64,000 nucleotides of DNA, from positions 6,866 to 70,865 of the forward strand of contig CAYMOV010000006.1 in NCBI GenBank assembly GCA_964392085.1. Reading direction: 5' to 3'. Position numbers and translations under genes: made by a program. The notes beneath the pieces were generated by a model. The model did no database searches, was not told the DNA's origin, and saw only the letters and a program-made list of their open reading frames with translations. Positions within the stretch are counted from its first letter, which is position 1, and the number at the start of each line of letters is the position of its first letter. Shown piece by piece: positions 26,033-37,229 of the stretch. The stretch is from CAYMOV01 sp964392085 (GTDB taxonomy: Bacteria > Oederibacteriota > Muellerivitia > Muellerivitales > Muellerivitaceae).

Positions 26033-27201
26033 GCCGTAATACCATGGGGACGGTTTTATCACTCATGATGGTGCTCCTGTTGGAACCCCAACGATCCCAT
26101 GCCCAGACCGCCACGCCCACCCCCTTGAACGTTTGTTGCCATGTGGTGACAGGGACCGCTTGGGATTCCATGCCCAGCTATGACGCTTGGGGTGTGGTGG
26201 TCGACCGGGTGCGCCACCTAGTCTATTCCACCGACCCAACGGGAAACTTCCTTTATGTGCACCAATACGATGGGACGCCTGTGACCGTATTGACCGGCCT
26301 TCAGGGCGCGGTGGGACTGGCGCTCCAACCCGGGCCGACCCCGGGGGATCTTTTCGTGGCCTTACGTTCGCCCGTACAAGAGGTGGTTCGATACAACCCG
26401 GATACCTGGACCGTCACGGGTGGAATGTTAGTGGGTGGGGCATTACGTGATCTGCACGCGGATTCCGATGGAAATCTTTATGCTTCTTACGATTCCGGCG
26501 ATGTCCTGGTCTACAACGAGTCGCCGACGCCGACCCCCGTTGCGACGCTCAGCGGATTGCAGGTTCCTGACGGGATGGTGAGATCCTCGGACGGCTTCTA
26601 TGTGATGGATACCATGAACAACCGCGTCCTCAGGTTTGGCGTGACTCCTGGGCCTGTTTACGGCACACCGACCGTAGTGGCCACCCTGACGGCGCCCCAA
26701 GGAGTGGCCTGGGACGGCAATAATTATTACGTCACGAACAACTCGAGCTACAACGTCTACGACGGCAATTGGAATCTTGTCAGACAATGCAACCTCCCGG
26801 AGTTGTTGTATGGCCAGGACATCGCCTTGGACGAGACGGGTGCGATCTACGTGGCGGATCGTTCGACGAGGGTACACAAATTCGGCGGGTGCATCACCCC
26901 GATGCCGACGCCGCCTCTCAACGTTCCGGGCCATTGTTATATCTACCCCTCCCCGGTTCGGGGGGGGCGGGCGACGGTTTGTTACCTGATGGCCGCTTCG
27001 GGAAGGGCGACGATCACGGTTTGGAACGAGGCCGCCGAGAAGGTACTGGTAGTGGGGGATTCGAAGCCGCAAGGCGACCAGTCCACCGCGCTGGACTTTG
27101 GAAAATTTCCGGCGGGGGTCTATTACTACCAGATCAAGTTCACTTTTGATTTGGAGTCTGAGTCGATTTCCAGATTGAACAAATTTGTTCTTGTGCGTTA
27201 A
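26029..27201 (+). CDS. Secreted single-propeller protein with C-terminal sorting-type domain
   Basis: 390 residues, translationally coupled to the PorV-like gene by ATGA. A signal peptide (residues 1-25, ending SHAQ) precedes a WD/NHL-like propeller (about 34-300) with repeats such as GNFLYVHQYDGTPVTVLTG and GAIYVADRSTRVHKF. A C-terminal domain (about 305-390) starts CYIYPSPVRGGRATV and ends SRLNKFVLVR. The propeller is the same type as the second propeller of the two giant proteins downstream. There is almost no PT linker. It may be the minimal substrate of this locus. Confidence 0.83.
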   Translation: MSRNTMGTVLSLMMVLLLEPQRSHAQTATPTPLNVCCHVVTGTAWDSMPSYDAWGVVVDRVRHLVYSTDPTGNFLYVHQYDGTPVTVLTGLQGAVGLALQPGPTPGDLFVALRSPVQEVVRYNPDTWTVTGGMLVGGALRDLHADSDGNLYASYDSGDVLVYNESPTPTPVATLSGLQVPDGMVRSSDGFYVMDTMNNRVLRFGVTPGPVYGTPTVVATLTAPQGVAWDGNNYYVTNNSSYNVYDGNWNLVRQCNLPELLYGQDIALDETGAIYVADRSTRVHKFGGCITPMPTPPLNVPGHCYIYPSPVRGGRATVCYLMAASGRATITVWNEAAEKVLVVGDSKPQGDQSTALDFGKFPAGVYYYQIKFTFDLESESISRLNKFVLVR

Positions 27202-27422
27202 TTTCGAGCCAATGATCCGGGAATAAGGCAACCCGTTTTCCTGAATGTTGTCGATTGACCGTTGGTTTACCGGTAAATCGCTCCAATGCCATCCTTCATT
27301 ATTTTTAGGCACATTTGATGGAATAAACCGCAATCGACCCCACAAATACATTGCTGAGCAAATTTTCATAAAAAACGTTTTGTTTCAAAGAATCCAATTG
27401 CCTTCATCATCGGGAGCCTTCA
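27202..27422. other. AT-rich leader of the giant propeller gene
   Basis: About 220 bases. A 14-bp palindrome GAACAAATTTGTTC overlaps the end of the preceding gene (27177-27190), and an AT-rich stretch runs from 27290 to 27400. It probably carries the promoter of the next gene; no conserved element from the other leaders is visible. Confidence 0.35.
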
Positions 27423-30400
27423 ATGAACCTGAATGAAAAATCCGCCAAGTCCTCCATCATGGTGCCCTTCGTGTTTTTGTGGGCTTTTCTTCTCGCGCTT
27501 TTTACGGTGCTCCCCATTTACGCGACGCCAGTCCGGGGTGTCCCCGGAGACCTTTGGGCCGATCTGATCATCGGGCAACCCGATTTCAGCTCCCTGGCTC
27601 CCTTCGACGTCACCGCTAAACGCCTTTTCAACCAGGGCGGCGTGCTGATCGACCGGGTATCGACCCCCCAGCGGCTTTATGTCTACGACGCGGGGAACAG
27701 CCGGGTATTGGGATTCAGCGATATTTCCGTCCTATCCCCGAACGCCACACTCGCGACGGTCCCCAACTGGCAGCCAGACATCATCCTGGGCCAACAGGAT
27801 TTCCACCACTCGGGCTGCAACAAGGACAGTAACTTCCAAAATTACCCGAACAAGGCCGTGCCGGGGGCCGATACCCTTTGCGGCATGCCGGAGGGGGCCG
27901 GCTCGCCCCGGGAGGGCGGTTCGGGGGCCAACATGGCGGTGGACTCCCAGGGAAACCTGTACGTCCCGGACTTTTGGAACAACCGGGTCCTCCGGTATAA
28001 CGCGCCGGTGCATTACGCCCAACCGGCGGATTATGTTTGGGGCCAGGGGTCCTTCCAGGGCCGGTCTTGCAACGGCGGCGGCGCGCCTTCCCCCTCGGGG
28101 CTTTGTTTTGAGAGCGGCAACAACGCCAACGTAGCGGGAGTGGCGATCGACTCCGCGGGAAACCTTTGGGTGGCTGATATGGGAAACAACCGGGTCCTGC
28201 GGTTTCCCGTGGGGGTGGGTGGGATCCCCCAAACCACGGCGGACCTCGTGTTGGGGCAATCGGATCCCTACAGCAACACCGCCGCCTCGGGGACCAATGA
28301 CCTCACCCATATGTACACCCCCTCCGCGGTCCGGGTGGACGCGTCCGGAAACGTCTATGTCACCGATTTTTATGTGCCCGATTGCGGCGCCGCGGGGCAA
28401 AAGGGGCGGGTGTTGGTCTATAAAGCCCCAATCGTTTCAGGACAGAGCGCCCTTGGGGCGATCCACCAGTACCTGTCCCTGCCCATGGCCTTGGAATTCG
28501 ACCCGGACGGCGGACTCTGGGTAAGTGATTACTGCACGGACCAGATGCTGTTGTTCGACATCGCCTTGGGAAAAAGCGGCATCACGGCCACCGTGCGCAA
28601 GACGCTCTTGACCGACCGGCCGAACCCCATTGGGGTCGTGACATCGGCCAACTCCGGGGATGGCCCGGATATCCAATACCAGGATGGGGCGACGCAGGCG
28701 TCCTACCGCGCTTACTCACCCATGGGCGGGGTTGGGGTGGACCGGACCGGAAACGTATTCGTGGGCTTAGGGGGGCCCTGTGACGTCTGGCGCTTCCCGG
28801 CGCCCATCCCCACCGTGGCGCCCACGACACCCCCGGGGCCGACCTTTACGGCCCATTCGTCGGATATCTCGGTCTTCAAACCCCGCCAATACGGCATGCT
28901 CAACGACGCGGGATCGGTCGGCATGCGCGAGGGGATTGGGGTGGCGGCCGCCGCGGGACAGCTCGTCGTCGCGGACACCTACCGTTTGATGTATTGGAAC
29001 ATGCCGTCGGGTCCCACGGGCCTCTCGAACGGGCAATCGGCCGATGGGTTCGCGGGTGTGGATGCGGTCAACGCTTTCTATGTAGGCAAGCCCTATTCCT
29101 ACTACGGACACAATTATTCCATGGGACGAATCCGCGAGGACCACGCCACGCCCCAACACCTTTGGGCTGTGCGCCAAAATGACACCGGGTCGATCCTGGA
29201 ATCTTATCGCCTTCCCTTGACGTCATTCGCCGCGCCCGATAATTCCTTGCCCAGGGTGATTCAGCTGGTCGGAGGGTCCGGATCGGTCTCGTTGGGCGGC
29301 TACCTGGCGGGTCTGGCGCCGGACCGAGACGGGATCCGGGATTACCTTTGGGTGGCCGATGATGAAAACAACCGTGTCATTCGAATCCGAAACCCGCTCA
29401 CCAACCCGCGGGTGGACATCATCCTGGGACAGCCGGACGCCACTTCGGTCCTGTGCAACCAGGCCCCAGGGGATTATCCCCCCCCCACCGCCAAGACGTT
29501 CTGCAACCCAGGACAAGTGACCCTCGACCACCACGGCAACCTCTATGTCTCCGATTTCGTCCTTGAATTCCGCGGAAACCAACGGTTGTTGAGGTACAAC
29601 GCCGGGGATATCCAGAATTACGGCAACACCCCCATCTATGGGGGCGGAACACCCGGCATTACGGCGGCCGCGGTTTATGGCCGCAATGGGGATTTCACCT
29701 CGGGGTACATGCAGTGCCAGACCCCACCCGACACCAACCTTAGCCCCTGCGGGCCTTGGGAACCCGCCTTCACCCAGGACGATTCCACGATGGTCTTGGG
29801 GACCATGTACATTGGTTCCCAATTCCCCTTGGTGTTTTCGCATCCGGCTGAGAACCCCCTGCTGAACCAATGGCCCCTGACCCACACCAATGACTTCGGG
29901 TCCACGTACTACGGCGGGACCTTCGACCAACAGAACAACCTTTATGTCACGGACCTCAATCGTTCAAGGGTACTGGTCTATTTCAACCCGTTCGCCACGC
30001 CTTTGGCCACTCCGACCGCTTCGGGTACCGTGATCCCGACCTATACCTACACCAACACACCGCTTCCCATCCCTTCGTCCAGCTGGACCCCCACTCCCGC
30101 GAATACTTGGACCTACACCCCGTCCTGGACCTATACCCCGAGCCCGACTGTCGGATCGCCCACGAATACTTTCACGGCGGTCTCCACCTTGGCCTGCTGT
30201 ACTTCCAAGAAAGGCACTGTTTGGGACGCCATGCCCGTCTACGACGCTTGGGGCGTCGTTGTTGACCGCGTCCGTCATAAGGTTTATTCCTCGGATCCCT
30301 CCGGCAACTTCCTCTATGTCCACAACTACGACGGGACCGCCGTTACGGTCTTAACGGGCATGAATGGCGCCGTTGGATTGGCGCTTGGCGCCGGTTCTCT

Positions 30401-32761
30401 CCCGGACTTGTATGTGGCCCTTCGGGGTGCGGGAGTGGTCCAGCGGTACAACCCGGATACTTGGACTTTGACCGGAAGCTTCCCGGCGCCGGGCGGCCTG
30501 AGGGACGTTCATGTCGATTCCGCGGGCAATATCTATGTGTCCTGTGACGGCGCGTCGATCTACGTTTATAACAGCCTGCCGACCCCCGGCCTGATCGCCA
30601 CCTTGACGGGCCTCGACACCCCCACCGGCATGTACAAAGCGCCCGATGGACTCTATGTTGCGGACACCAACAACCAACGGGTTGTGAAGTTTCCCGGGTC
30701 GCCCAGCGCGGGTTTTGGGGCCCTCTCGGTGGTGGCCAATGTGGCTTACCCGGAGGGCATCTGGTCGAATGGCAACGGGTTTTACGTGACCGACGCGAAC
30801 GGTTATGACGTTTACTGGACCGATTGGACGCGTTTGGGGGGGTGTTCGGCCTCAGATCTCGCCAACGCGATTGACCTTTCCGTGGACGAAACGGGACGCC
30901 TTTACGTGGCATCCCGTTCAGCGCGTGTATCAATCTATGACACCTGTCTCTTGGTCAATCCAACGATCATCCTGACGCCGGGAACCCCGACCCCCACCCA
31001 TACCGCGGACCCGACCCTCACTTCGATTCCCCCGACAAATACCCAAACCAGAACCCTTACCCCAACCTTTAGTTGGACCCCTTCCAAGACCCTGACTCCG
31101 ACTTGGACGTCCACCAAAACATTAACTCCGTCACCTTCCTGGACACCGACCAAGTCATTGACCCCGACGGTGACCCGGACACCGACCAAAACATTGACCC
31201 CAACGATTACGCGGACGCCGACAAGGACTTTGACCGTGACGCGTACGCCCACGAAGACCCTCACCCCCACTTGGACCCGAACCTCAACAAAGACCTTGAC
31301 ACCCACGAGGACACCTTCCAAAACGAACACCCCAACGGCGACATGGACGCCGACGAAAACCAATACCCCGACCATTACCCGGACACCGACCAAAACCTTG
31401 ACCCCGACGATCACACGGACACCTACCAAGACCAATACCCCCACAACCACTCGAACGCCCACTAAAACCTCGACTCCGTCCATTACCCAAACACCGACCA
31501 AGACTTTCACGCCCACCCAGACGCCCACTTGGAGCCCGACGTACACGTACACGCCGCAGCCGACGTCTACGCCGACGCTGGTGGAAACCTGTATCAANNN
31601 NNNNNNNNNNNNNNNNNNNNNNNNNNNNNNNNNNNNNNNNNNNNNNNNNNNNNNNNNNNNNNNNNNNNNNNNNNNNNNNNNNNNNNNNNNNNNNNNNCCA
31701 ACACGTACACGCCGACGTACACGTACACGACGCCGCCGACGGCCACGCCGACAGATTCCTTTACCTTTACCGACACTTGGAGCCCGACGAACACATCGAC
31801 TTGGACCGGGACCTACACGCCGACCGTGACCTCGACCCCCACCCTTGTGGAGATGTGCCTTAACAGCGGTGGGGAGGGAGATAACTCGGGCGCGGTTTTG
31901 GTCGGACCGGATTTTTGGGGACAACAACCTTGCGGATACGCTAAATGGGTGGGTCCTAACGCGGACGGCTCCTCTCCCTCGACAGAGGAACCCTATTCAC
32001 AACCTTATACCGTCACCTTCCCGCTGACGGCGGAGCAAGTGGCGGGTGGGCGCATTTACTTGAGTTATATGGCGGACGACGCGATTTCGTTCTCATTTAA
32101 CGGGCACGGTCCGGCCATCACCGCTTGGGGCCAACCGCCCGTCGCGGGCCCGCCCCCCCAAGGGCAGGTATTCGTGAATGGGTGTACGACCCAGGAAATC
32201 GACCCGGTCAACCTCCAAACGGGCACGAACACCATGGTCGTCGTGTTAACGGACCAGCAGTACGCGCATATGGCCATGATGTGGAGCCTCTGCGTGTACC
32301 GGACGGCCCAACCGACCTCGACCATGACACCAACCGGAGAAAGGGCCACGGCCCTCCGTGCGCTCAACAGGGAAAATGACAAGACGATGACTTCAACACC
32401 CACAATGACCCTGTCCCCGACGGAAACCCCCACCCTCACGCCGACAATAACGGCGACCGTCGGGGGGCCTGCCATCCAGCTGGCCCAGACTTGGCCGAAC
32501 GTGACGGACGGAAAGACCCCGGTGAAGTTCCATCTCGACCTCGCGAGGCCCTGTCGGATACAGGTGACGGTCCTCAATCTAGTGGGGGAACCGGTCTATC
32601 AGGTCATCGACATGGCCCAGGCGGGGGGGTGGGAGGATCCCTGGGATGTCCGTACTCGGGCTGGAGCGGCCCTCTCGAGCGGCTTCTACGTGGTCGATTG
32701 GCAGGTGATGGATGGGCATGAACTGACCCGAAAGTCCACGAGACTGATGATCCGACGTTAA
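27423..32761 (+). CDS. Giant secreted two-propeller protein, interrupted by an assembly gap
   Basis: One gene split by 100 N (31598-31697); the reading frame shifts across the gap, so the true gap is not exactly 100 bases. The N-terminal part has a signal peptide, propeller 1 (about residues 35-860, TPVRGVPGDLWADLIIGQPDF), a PT linker, propeller 2 (about 919-1178) and a long TPTKTLTP linker. After the gap come more PT linker, a beta-sandwich-like domain (31845-32310, LVEMCLNSGGEGDN..MMWSLCVY), another linker and a FlgD-Ig-type C-terminus (ALSSGFYVVDWQVMDG..STRLMIRR). Strongly similar to the next gene over both propellers. Confidence 0.82.
31598..31697. other. Assembly gap (100 N)
   Basis: Exactly 100 N inside PT-repeat coding DNA. 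The coding text before the gap ends STPTLVETCI, and the text after it soon reads STPTLVEMCL. A repeated domain was therefore probably collapsed or lost at the gap. Confidence 0.97.
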
Positions 32762-32794
32762 AGGTTTTCGGTGGATCAACCAAGAACCGACCTC

Positions 32795-32823
32795 AAAGGC
32801 CGCGTGGATTTCCCCGCGGCCTT
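32795..32823. terminator. Strong hairpin between two giant genes
   Basis: AAGGCCGCG and CGCGGCCTT form a perfect 9-bp stem 34 bases after the stop at 32761. No T-tract follows on either strand, so termination is plausible but not certain. Confidence 0.5.
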
Positions 32824-32912
32824 CGGCGTGGGGAGCCCGCTAGGTCTGGCCCATATAACGTAATTTAAGAGGTATAGTTATCGCATTGAAGGGTTTTGAT
32901 CTAGGAAGGGCT

Positions 32913-35900
32913 ATGAGAATCATCCGGAAATTATCACTCGCGGCGATGTTCGGCCTTTTCTCCGGCCTGTGCCAGCCCCAACTCCCCCTGGCGGCGCCCG
33001 TTCGGGGCCTCCCCGGCGACCTCTGGGCCGACCTCATCCTGGGACAACCCGATTTCAGCTCGCTCGCGCCCTTCGACGTCACCGCGAAACGCATCTTCAA
33101 CCAAGGCGGGGTGCTGGTCGACCGGGTTTCCACGCCCCAACGGTTGTACGTTTACGACGCCGGCAACAGCCGGGTGTTGGGCTTCAGCGACATCAGCGCC
33201 TTCTCCCCGAACGCCACGATCACCTCGGCGCCCGCCTGGGCGCCGGACATCATCCTGGGCCAACAAGACTTCACCCATTCAGGCTGTAACCGGGACAGCA
33301 ACTACCAGAACTACCCCTCCCTTTCCACGCCGGGGGCCGACACGCTTTGCGGCCTCCCGGAGTTCCACGGATCCCCCCGGGAAGGCGGATCGGGCGCCAA
33401 TATGTCGGTGGACCCCCAGGGAAACCTTTACGTCCCTGATTTCTGGAACAACCGGGTCCTCCGTTACAACGCCCCGGTCCGTTACGCCCAACCCGCGGAT
33501 TTCGTCTGGGGCCAACCCTCCTTTAATAACCGGGATTGCAACGGCGGAGGGGGGCCGTCCGCCTCCAGCCTGTGTTTCGTGGGCAACACCACGGCCAACG
33601 TCGGGGGGACGGGCATCGATTCCGCGGGAAACCTCTGGGTGGCCGACATGGGGAACAACCGGGTCCTGCGGTTTCCCGTGGGGGTCGGGGGTGTCCCCCA
33701 AACAACCGCGGACTTGGTGCTGGGCCAACCGAATTTCAACAGCAACGCCGCGGCCTCCAACACGAACGACCTCACCCGCATGAGCTGTCCATCCGCGGTG
33801 CGGGTGGACCCGTCCGGGAACGTCTATGTCACCGATTTTTATGTGACCGATTGCGGTCCCGCGGGACAGAAGGGCCGGGTCTTGGTCTTTAAGGCCCCGA
33901 TCGTGTCAGGTCAGTCGGCTTTAGGCGCGATCCACCAGTACCTTTCACTGCCGATGGGTCTGGAATTCGACCCGGACGGGGGACTTTGGGTGAGTGACTA
34001 CTGCACGGACCAGATGCTGTTGTTCGACATCACCCTGGGAACCAACAACGTAACCGCCACGGTCCGGAAAACCCTATTGACCGACCGGCCCGTGACCATT
34101 GGGGCCCTGACCAACGCCAACAAGGGGGATGGACCGGATTTTTCATACCAGGACGGCGCGACGCAGGCTTCCTACCGGGCTTATTCGCCCATGGGGGGCG
34201 TGGGCGTGGACCGATCCGGCAATTTTTACGTGGGATTGGGGGGGCCCTGCGATGTCTGGCGATTCCCCGCGCCCATCCCGACGGTGGCGCCCACGCCGCC
34301 TCCCGGCCCCGTCATCACGGCCCATTCGGCCGATGTCGGGGTCTTCAAGGCGCGGCAGTACGGCATGTTGAACGACGTCGGATCGGTGGGTTTGCACCAG
34401 GGCATCGGGGTGGCGGCGGCGGCGGGCCAACTCATCGTGGCCGATACCTATCGCTTAATGTACTGGAACATGCCCTCGGGCCCGACGGGCCTCACGAACG
34501 GCCAGCCTGCCGACGGTTTCGCGGGGGTGGACCCCGCCAATGTCTTCTTCGTCGGCAAACCTTATTCCATTTATGGCCACAATTACGCCATGGGTCGAAT
34601 CCGTGAGGACCACACCACACCCCAACGGCTTTGGGCCGTCCGCCAAAACGACACCGGGTCCATCCTGGAGGCCTATCGCCTGCCCTTGACGACTTTCGCC
34701 ACACCGGAGGCTTCCCTGCCGAGGGTTTTGCCGCTGGTCGGGGGCGCCGGGTCGGTTTCCTTGGGGGGCTACCTGGCGGGGTTGGCCCCCGATCGGGACG
34801 GAACTCGGGACTTCGTTTGGGTGGCCGACAAGGAAAACAACCGGGTCCTTCGGATCCGACATCCCCTATCCATGCCCCAAGTCGACATCATCCTGGGCCA
34901 GGCCAACGCCTCGGCCACCTTTTGCAACCAAGTCACAGGCACCTATCCCCCCCCCACCGCCAAGTCGTTTTGCGACCCGGGGCAGGTGACCCTCGACCAC
35001 CACGGAAACCTGTACGTCTCCGATTTCGCCCTGGAGTTCGCAGGCAACCAAAGGCTCCTCAGGTTTAACGCGGGGGATATCCAGAACAACGGCAACACCC
35101 CCCGCTTCGGCGGGGGAGTTCCCGGCATCTCGGCCTCCGCGGTGTACGGGCGCAACAATGACTTCACCTCGGGGTATTTGCAGTGCCAGACCCCGCCAGA
35201 CCCCGACCTAAGCCCCTGCGGGCCTTGGGAACCCGCCTTCACCCAGGACGACTCCACCATGATCTTAGGGACCATGTACATCGGATCGCCCTTTCCTTTG
35301 GTGTTCGCCCATCCCGCCGAGAGTCCGCTCTTGAACCAATGGCCCCTGACCCATACCAACGACTTTGGTTCGACCTATTACGGCGGGACGATGGACGACC
35401 AGGACAACCTGTACGTGACCGATTTGAACCGGTCTCGAATCCTGGTTTACCTCCGCCCCTTTGAAACCCCGCTGGCGACCCCGACGGCCGCCGGAACGGT
35501 CCTTCCGACCTATACGGTGACCCGAACTCCGACCCCGATCCCCGCCTCGAGTTGGTCCCCCACCCCGACGTTTTCCAGGACTCCGACCGCCATCGCCACG
35601 TGGACGAACACCGGGACCCCGACTTCGAGTTGGACCTTTACCGAGAGCCCGACGGTGGGTTCCCCAACTGACACGCCGACGCCCGTCAACACGCTCACGT
35701 GCTGTGCCGCCAAGACCGGGACCGCGTGGGATTCAATCCCGAACTATGACATGTGGGGAGTCGCGGTGGATCGGGCGCGCCAACAAGTCTACGCGGCGGA
35801 CCCATCCGGAAACTTCCTCTATGTCCGCCAGTACGATGGGACGGCCGTGACGATCCTCTCGGGATTCACCGGCGCGACCGGGGTGGCCATCGGACCGGGG

Positions 35901-37070
35901 GCTTCCCCGGCGGTTTACCTGGCGTTGAGGGGAACGGGCCAGGTCCGCCGTTACGACCCCACGACCTGGTCGGTGACGGGGGGGATGCCGGGGGTCGGCG
36001 GGCTGCGGGACCTCCACGTGGATCCGTCCGGCAACCTCTATGTCTCCTCCGACGGACCTGGTTTGACCCTTTACAACGGCTCGGTCACGCCGACACCCAT
36101 CGCGACGGTCCAGGGTTTGAACAATCCCACCGGGATGTGGAAGGACCCGAACGACCTTTACGTCGCAGATTCAGGGAGCAACCGGATTGTGGCCTTTGAG
36201 GGCGCCCCGGGGCCGGGTTATGGGACGCCGACCGTGGTGGCGACCGTTCCGGCGCCTCAGGGAATCACCCGGAATGGCGCTTATTTCTATGTGACGGCCA
36301 ATTCAAGGTATTACCTGTACGATTCCTCCTGGAATTTGGCGGGTAGTTGTTCGGCGTCCGAGTTGGTCAATGGGGTCGGGATCGCCTTGGATGAAACGGG
36401 AAGGATCTATGTCGCCTCGAGGTCCAAGCGGGTGGCGATTTTTGATTCCTGTCCGCTCCTGACCCCGACTTCGACGATGCCCTGGACTCCCTCCCCCGTT
36501 CCAACATCGCTACCCATCGATACGGCGACCTTCACCCCGAGCCTCACCTTCACGCTTTCCCCCACACCGACGGTTTCTTTCACGTCGACGTCGACCCCGA
36601 CGTTCACCCACACCCACACTCCGAGTTGGACCTTCACCCAGACGCCCAGCTGGACTTCCACGCCGACCCCCAGCCACACTTGGACCCGCACCTTCACGCC
36701 GACTTCGACGCCCACCTTCACTTGGACGGTTACTTGGACCCCCACTCCGACGGGTTCGGGCACGGCGAGTCCGACCCCGGTTTACCCCGGGCGGCCCGTG
36801 GTTTGCCAACCCAACCCGGTACGGAGTGGCGAAACGGTGAGGGTTTGGTGGAACGCCCGGCACGGTTACGGGCCCGACCGAATTACCCTCGTGACCGTGG
36901 CCGACCGGGTCCTCAAGAGCGTGGAATTGAAGTCCGTTCCGGCGGGAGCGGCCTTTTTAGATCTGGAGTTGAAGGATCGGTGGGGTCGTCCATTGGCCAA
37001 CGGGCTCTATTTGGTCCGGGTCGATTCGGCCGGTTTACGGGATGTCGGTAAGCTGGTGGTGTTGAGGTAG
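32913..37070 (+). CDS. Giant secreted two-propeller protein, paralogue of the preceding gene
   Basis: 1385 residues from the ATG at 32913, with AGGAAGGG just upstream. Signal peptide 1-30. Propeller 1 (about 30-850) begins APVRGLPGDLWADLILGQPDF and is near-identical in layout to the preceding gene. A PT linker with TCCAAKTGTAWDS opens propeller 2 (about 928-1181), the fold seen in the 26029 protein. A TPSWTFTQTPS linker (1182-1288) leads to the C-terminal domain (VVCQPNPVRSGETVRVWW..GLRDVGKLVVLR), closely like that of the 17768 protein. The C-terminus therefore differs from its neighbour despite a shared body. Confidence 0.9.
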   Translation: MRIIRKLSLAAMFGLFSGLCQPQLPLAAPVRGLPGDLWADLILGQPDFSSLAPFDVTAKRIFNQGGVLVDRVSTPQRLYVYDAGNSRVLGFSDISAFSPNATITSAPAWAPDIILGQQDFTHSGCNRDSNYQNYPSLSTPGADTLCGLPEFHGSPREGGSGANMSVDPQGNLYVPDFWNNRVLRYNAPVRYAQPADFVWGQPSFNNRDCNGGGGPSASSLCFVGNTTANVGGTGIDSAGNLWVADMGNNRVLRFPVGVGGVPQTTADLVLGQPNFNSNAAASNTNDLTRMSCPSAVRVDPSGNVYVTDFYVTDCGPAGQKGRVLVFKAPIVSGQSALGAIHQYLSLPMGLEFDPDGGLWVSDYCTDQMLLFDITLGTNNVTATVRKTLLTDRPVTIGALTNANKGDGPDFSYQDGATQASYRAYSPMGGVGVDRSGNFYVGLGGPCDVWRFPAPIPTVAPTPPPGPVITAHSADVGVFKARQYGMLNDVGSVGLHQGIGVAAAAGQLIVADTYRLMYWNMPSGPTGLTNGQPADGFAGVDPANVFFVGKPYSIYGHNYAMGRIREDHTTPQRLWAVRQNDTGSILEAYRLPLTTFATPEASLPRVLPLVGGAGSVSLGGYLAGLAPDRDGTRDFVWVADKENNRVLRIRHPLSMPQVDIILGQANASATFCNQVTGTYPPPTAKSFCDPGQVTLDHHGNLYVSDFALEFAGNQRLLRFNAGDIQNNGNTPRFGGGVPGISASAVYGRNNDFTSGYLQCQTPPDPDLSPCGPWEPAFTQDDSTMILGTMYIGSPFPLVFAHPAESPLLNQWPLTHTNDFGSTYYGGTMDDQDNLYVTDLNRSRILVYLRPFETPLATPTAAGTVLPTYTVTRTPTPIPASSWSPTPTFSRTPTAIATWTNTGTPTSSWTFTESPTVGSPTDTPTPVNTLTCCAAKTGTAWDSIPNYDMWGVAVDRARQQVYAADPSGNFLYVRQYDGTAVTILSGFTGATGVAIGPGASPAVYLALRGTGQVRRYDPTTWSVTGGMPGVGGLRDLHVDPSGNLYVSSDGPGLTLYNGSVTPTPIATVQGLNNPTGMWKDPNDLYVADSGSNRIVAFEGAPGPGYGTPTVVATVPAPQGITRNGAYFYVTANSRYYLYDSSWNLAGSCSASELVNGVGIALDETGRIYVASRSKRVAIFDSCPLLTPTSTMPWTPSPVPTSLPIDTATFTPSLTFTLSPTPTVSFTSTSTPTFTHTHTPSWTFTQTPSWTSTPTPSHTWTRTFTPTSTPTFTWTVTWTPTPTGSGTASPTPVYPGRPVVCQPNPVRSGETVRVWWNARHGYGPDRITLVTVADRVLKSVELKSVPAGAAFLDLELKDRWGRPLANGLYLVRVDSAGLRDVGKLVVLR

Positions 37071-37229
37071 TTGTCATGGGATGAAAACCCATATCTGCTT
37101 CAAACCAATTTCCCGATGACCCTTGGTTTCTCCCCAAATGGGCTTCAAATAACGGGGTTCAGAAGGACCCTGGATTGCAATAAATGGGTTTTTATCGCTC
37201 TAGAAGGCGTGGATATAGGAGCCGCTCCC

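Noticed and set aside
31073..31465. Acidic Asp/His-rich frame and hydrophobic Val/Gly-rich minus frame across the PT repeat
   Set aside because: Both are shifted readings of the same ACC-CCG-ACN repeat that encodes the PT linker; neither has a ribosome site.
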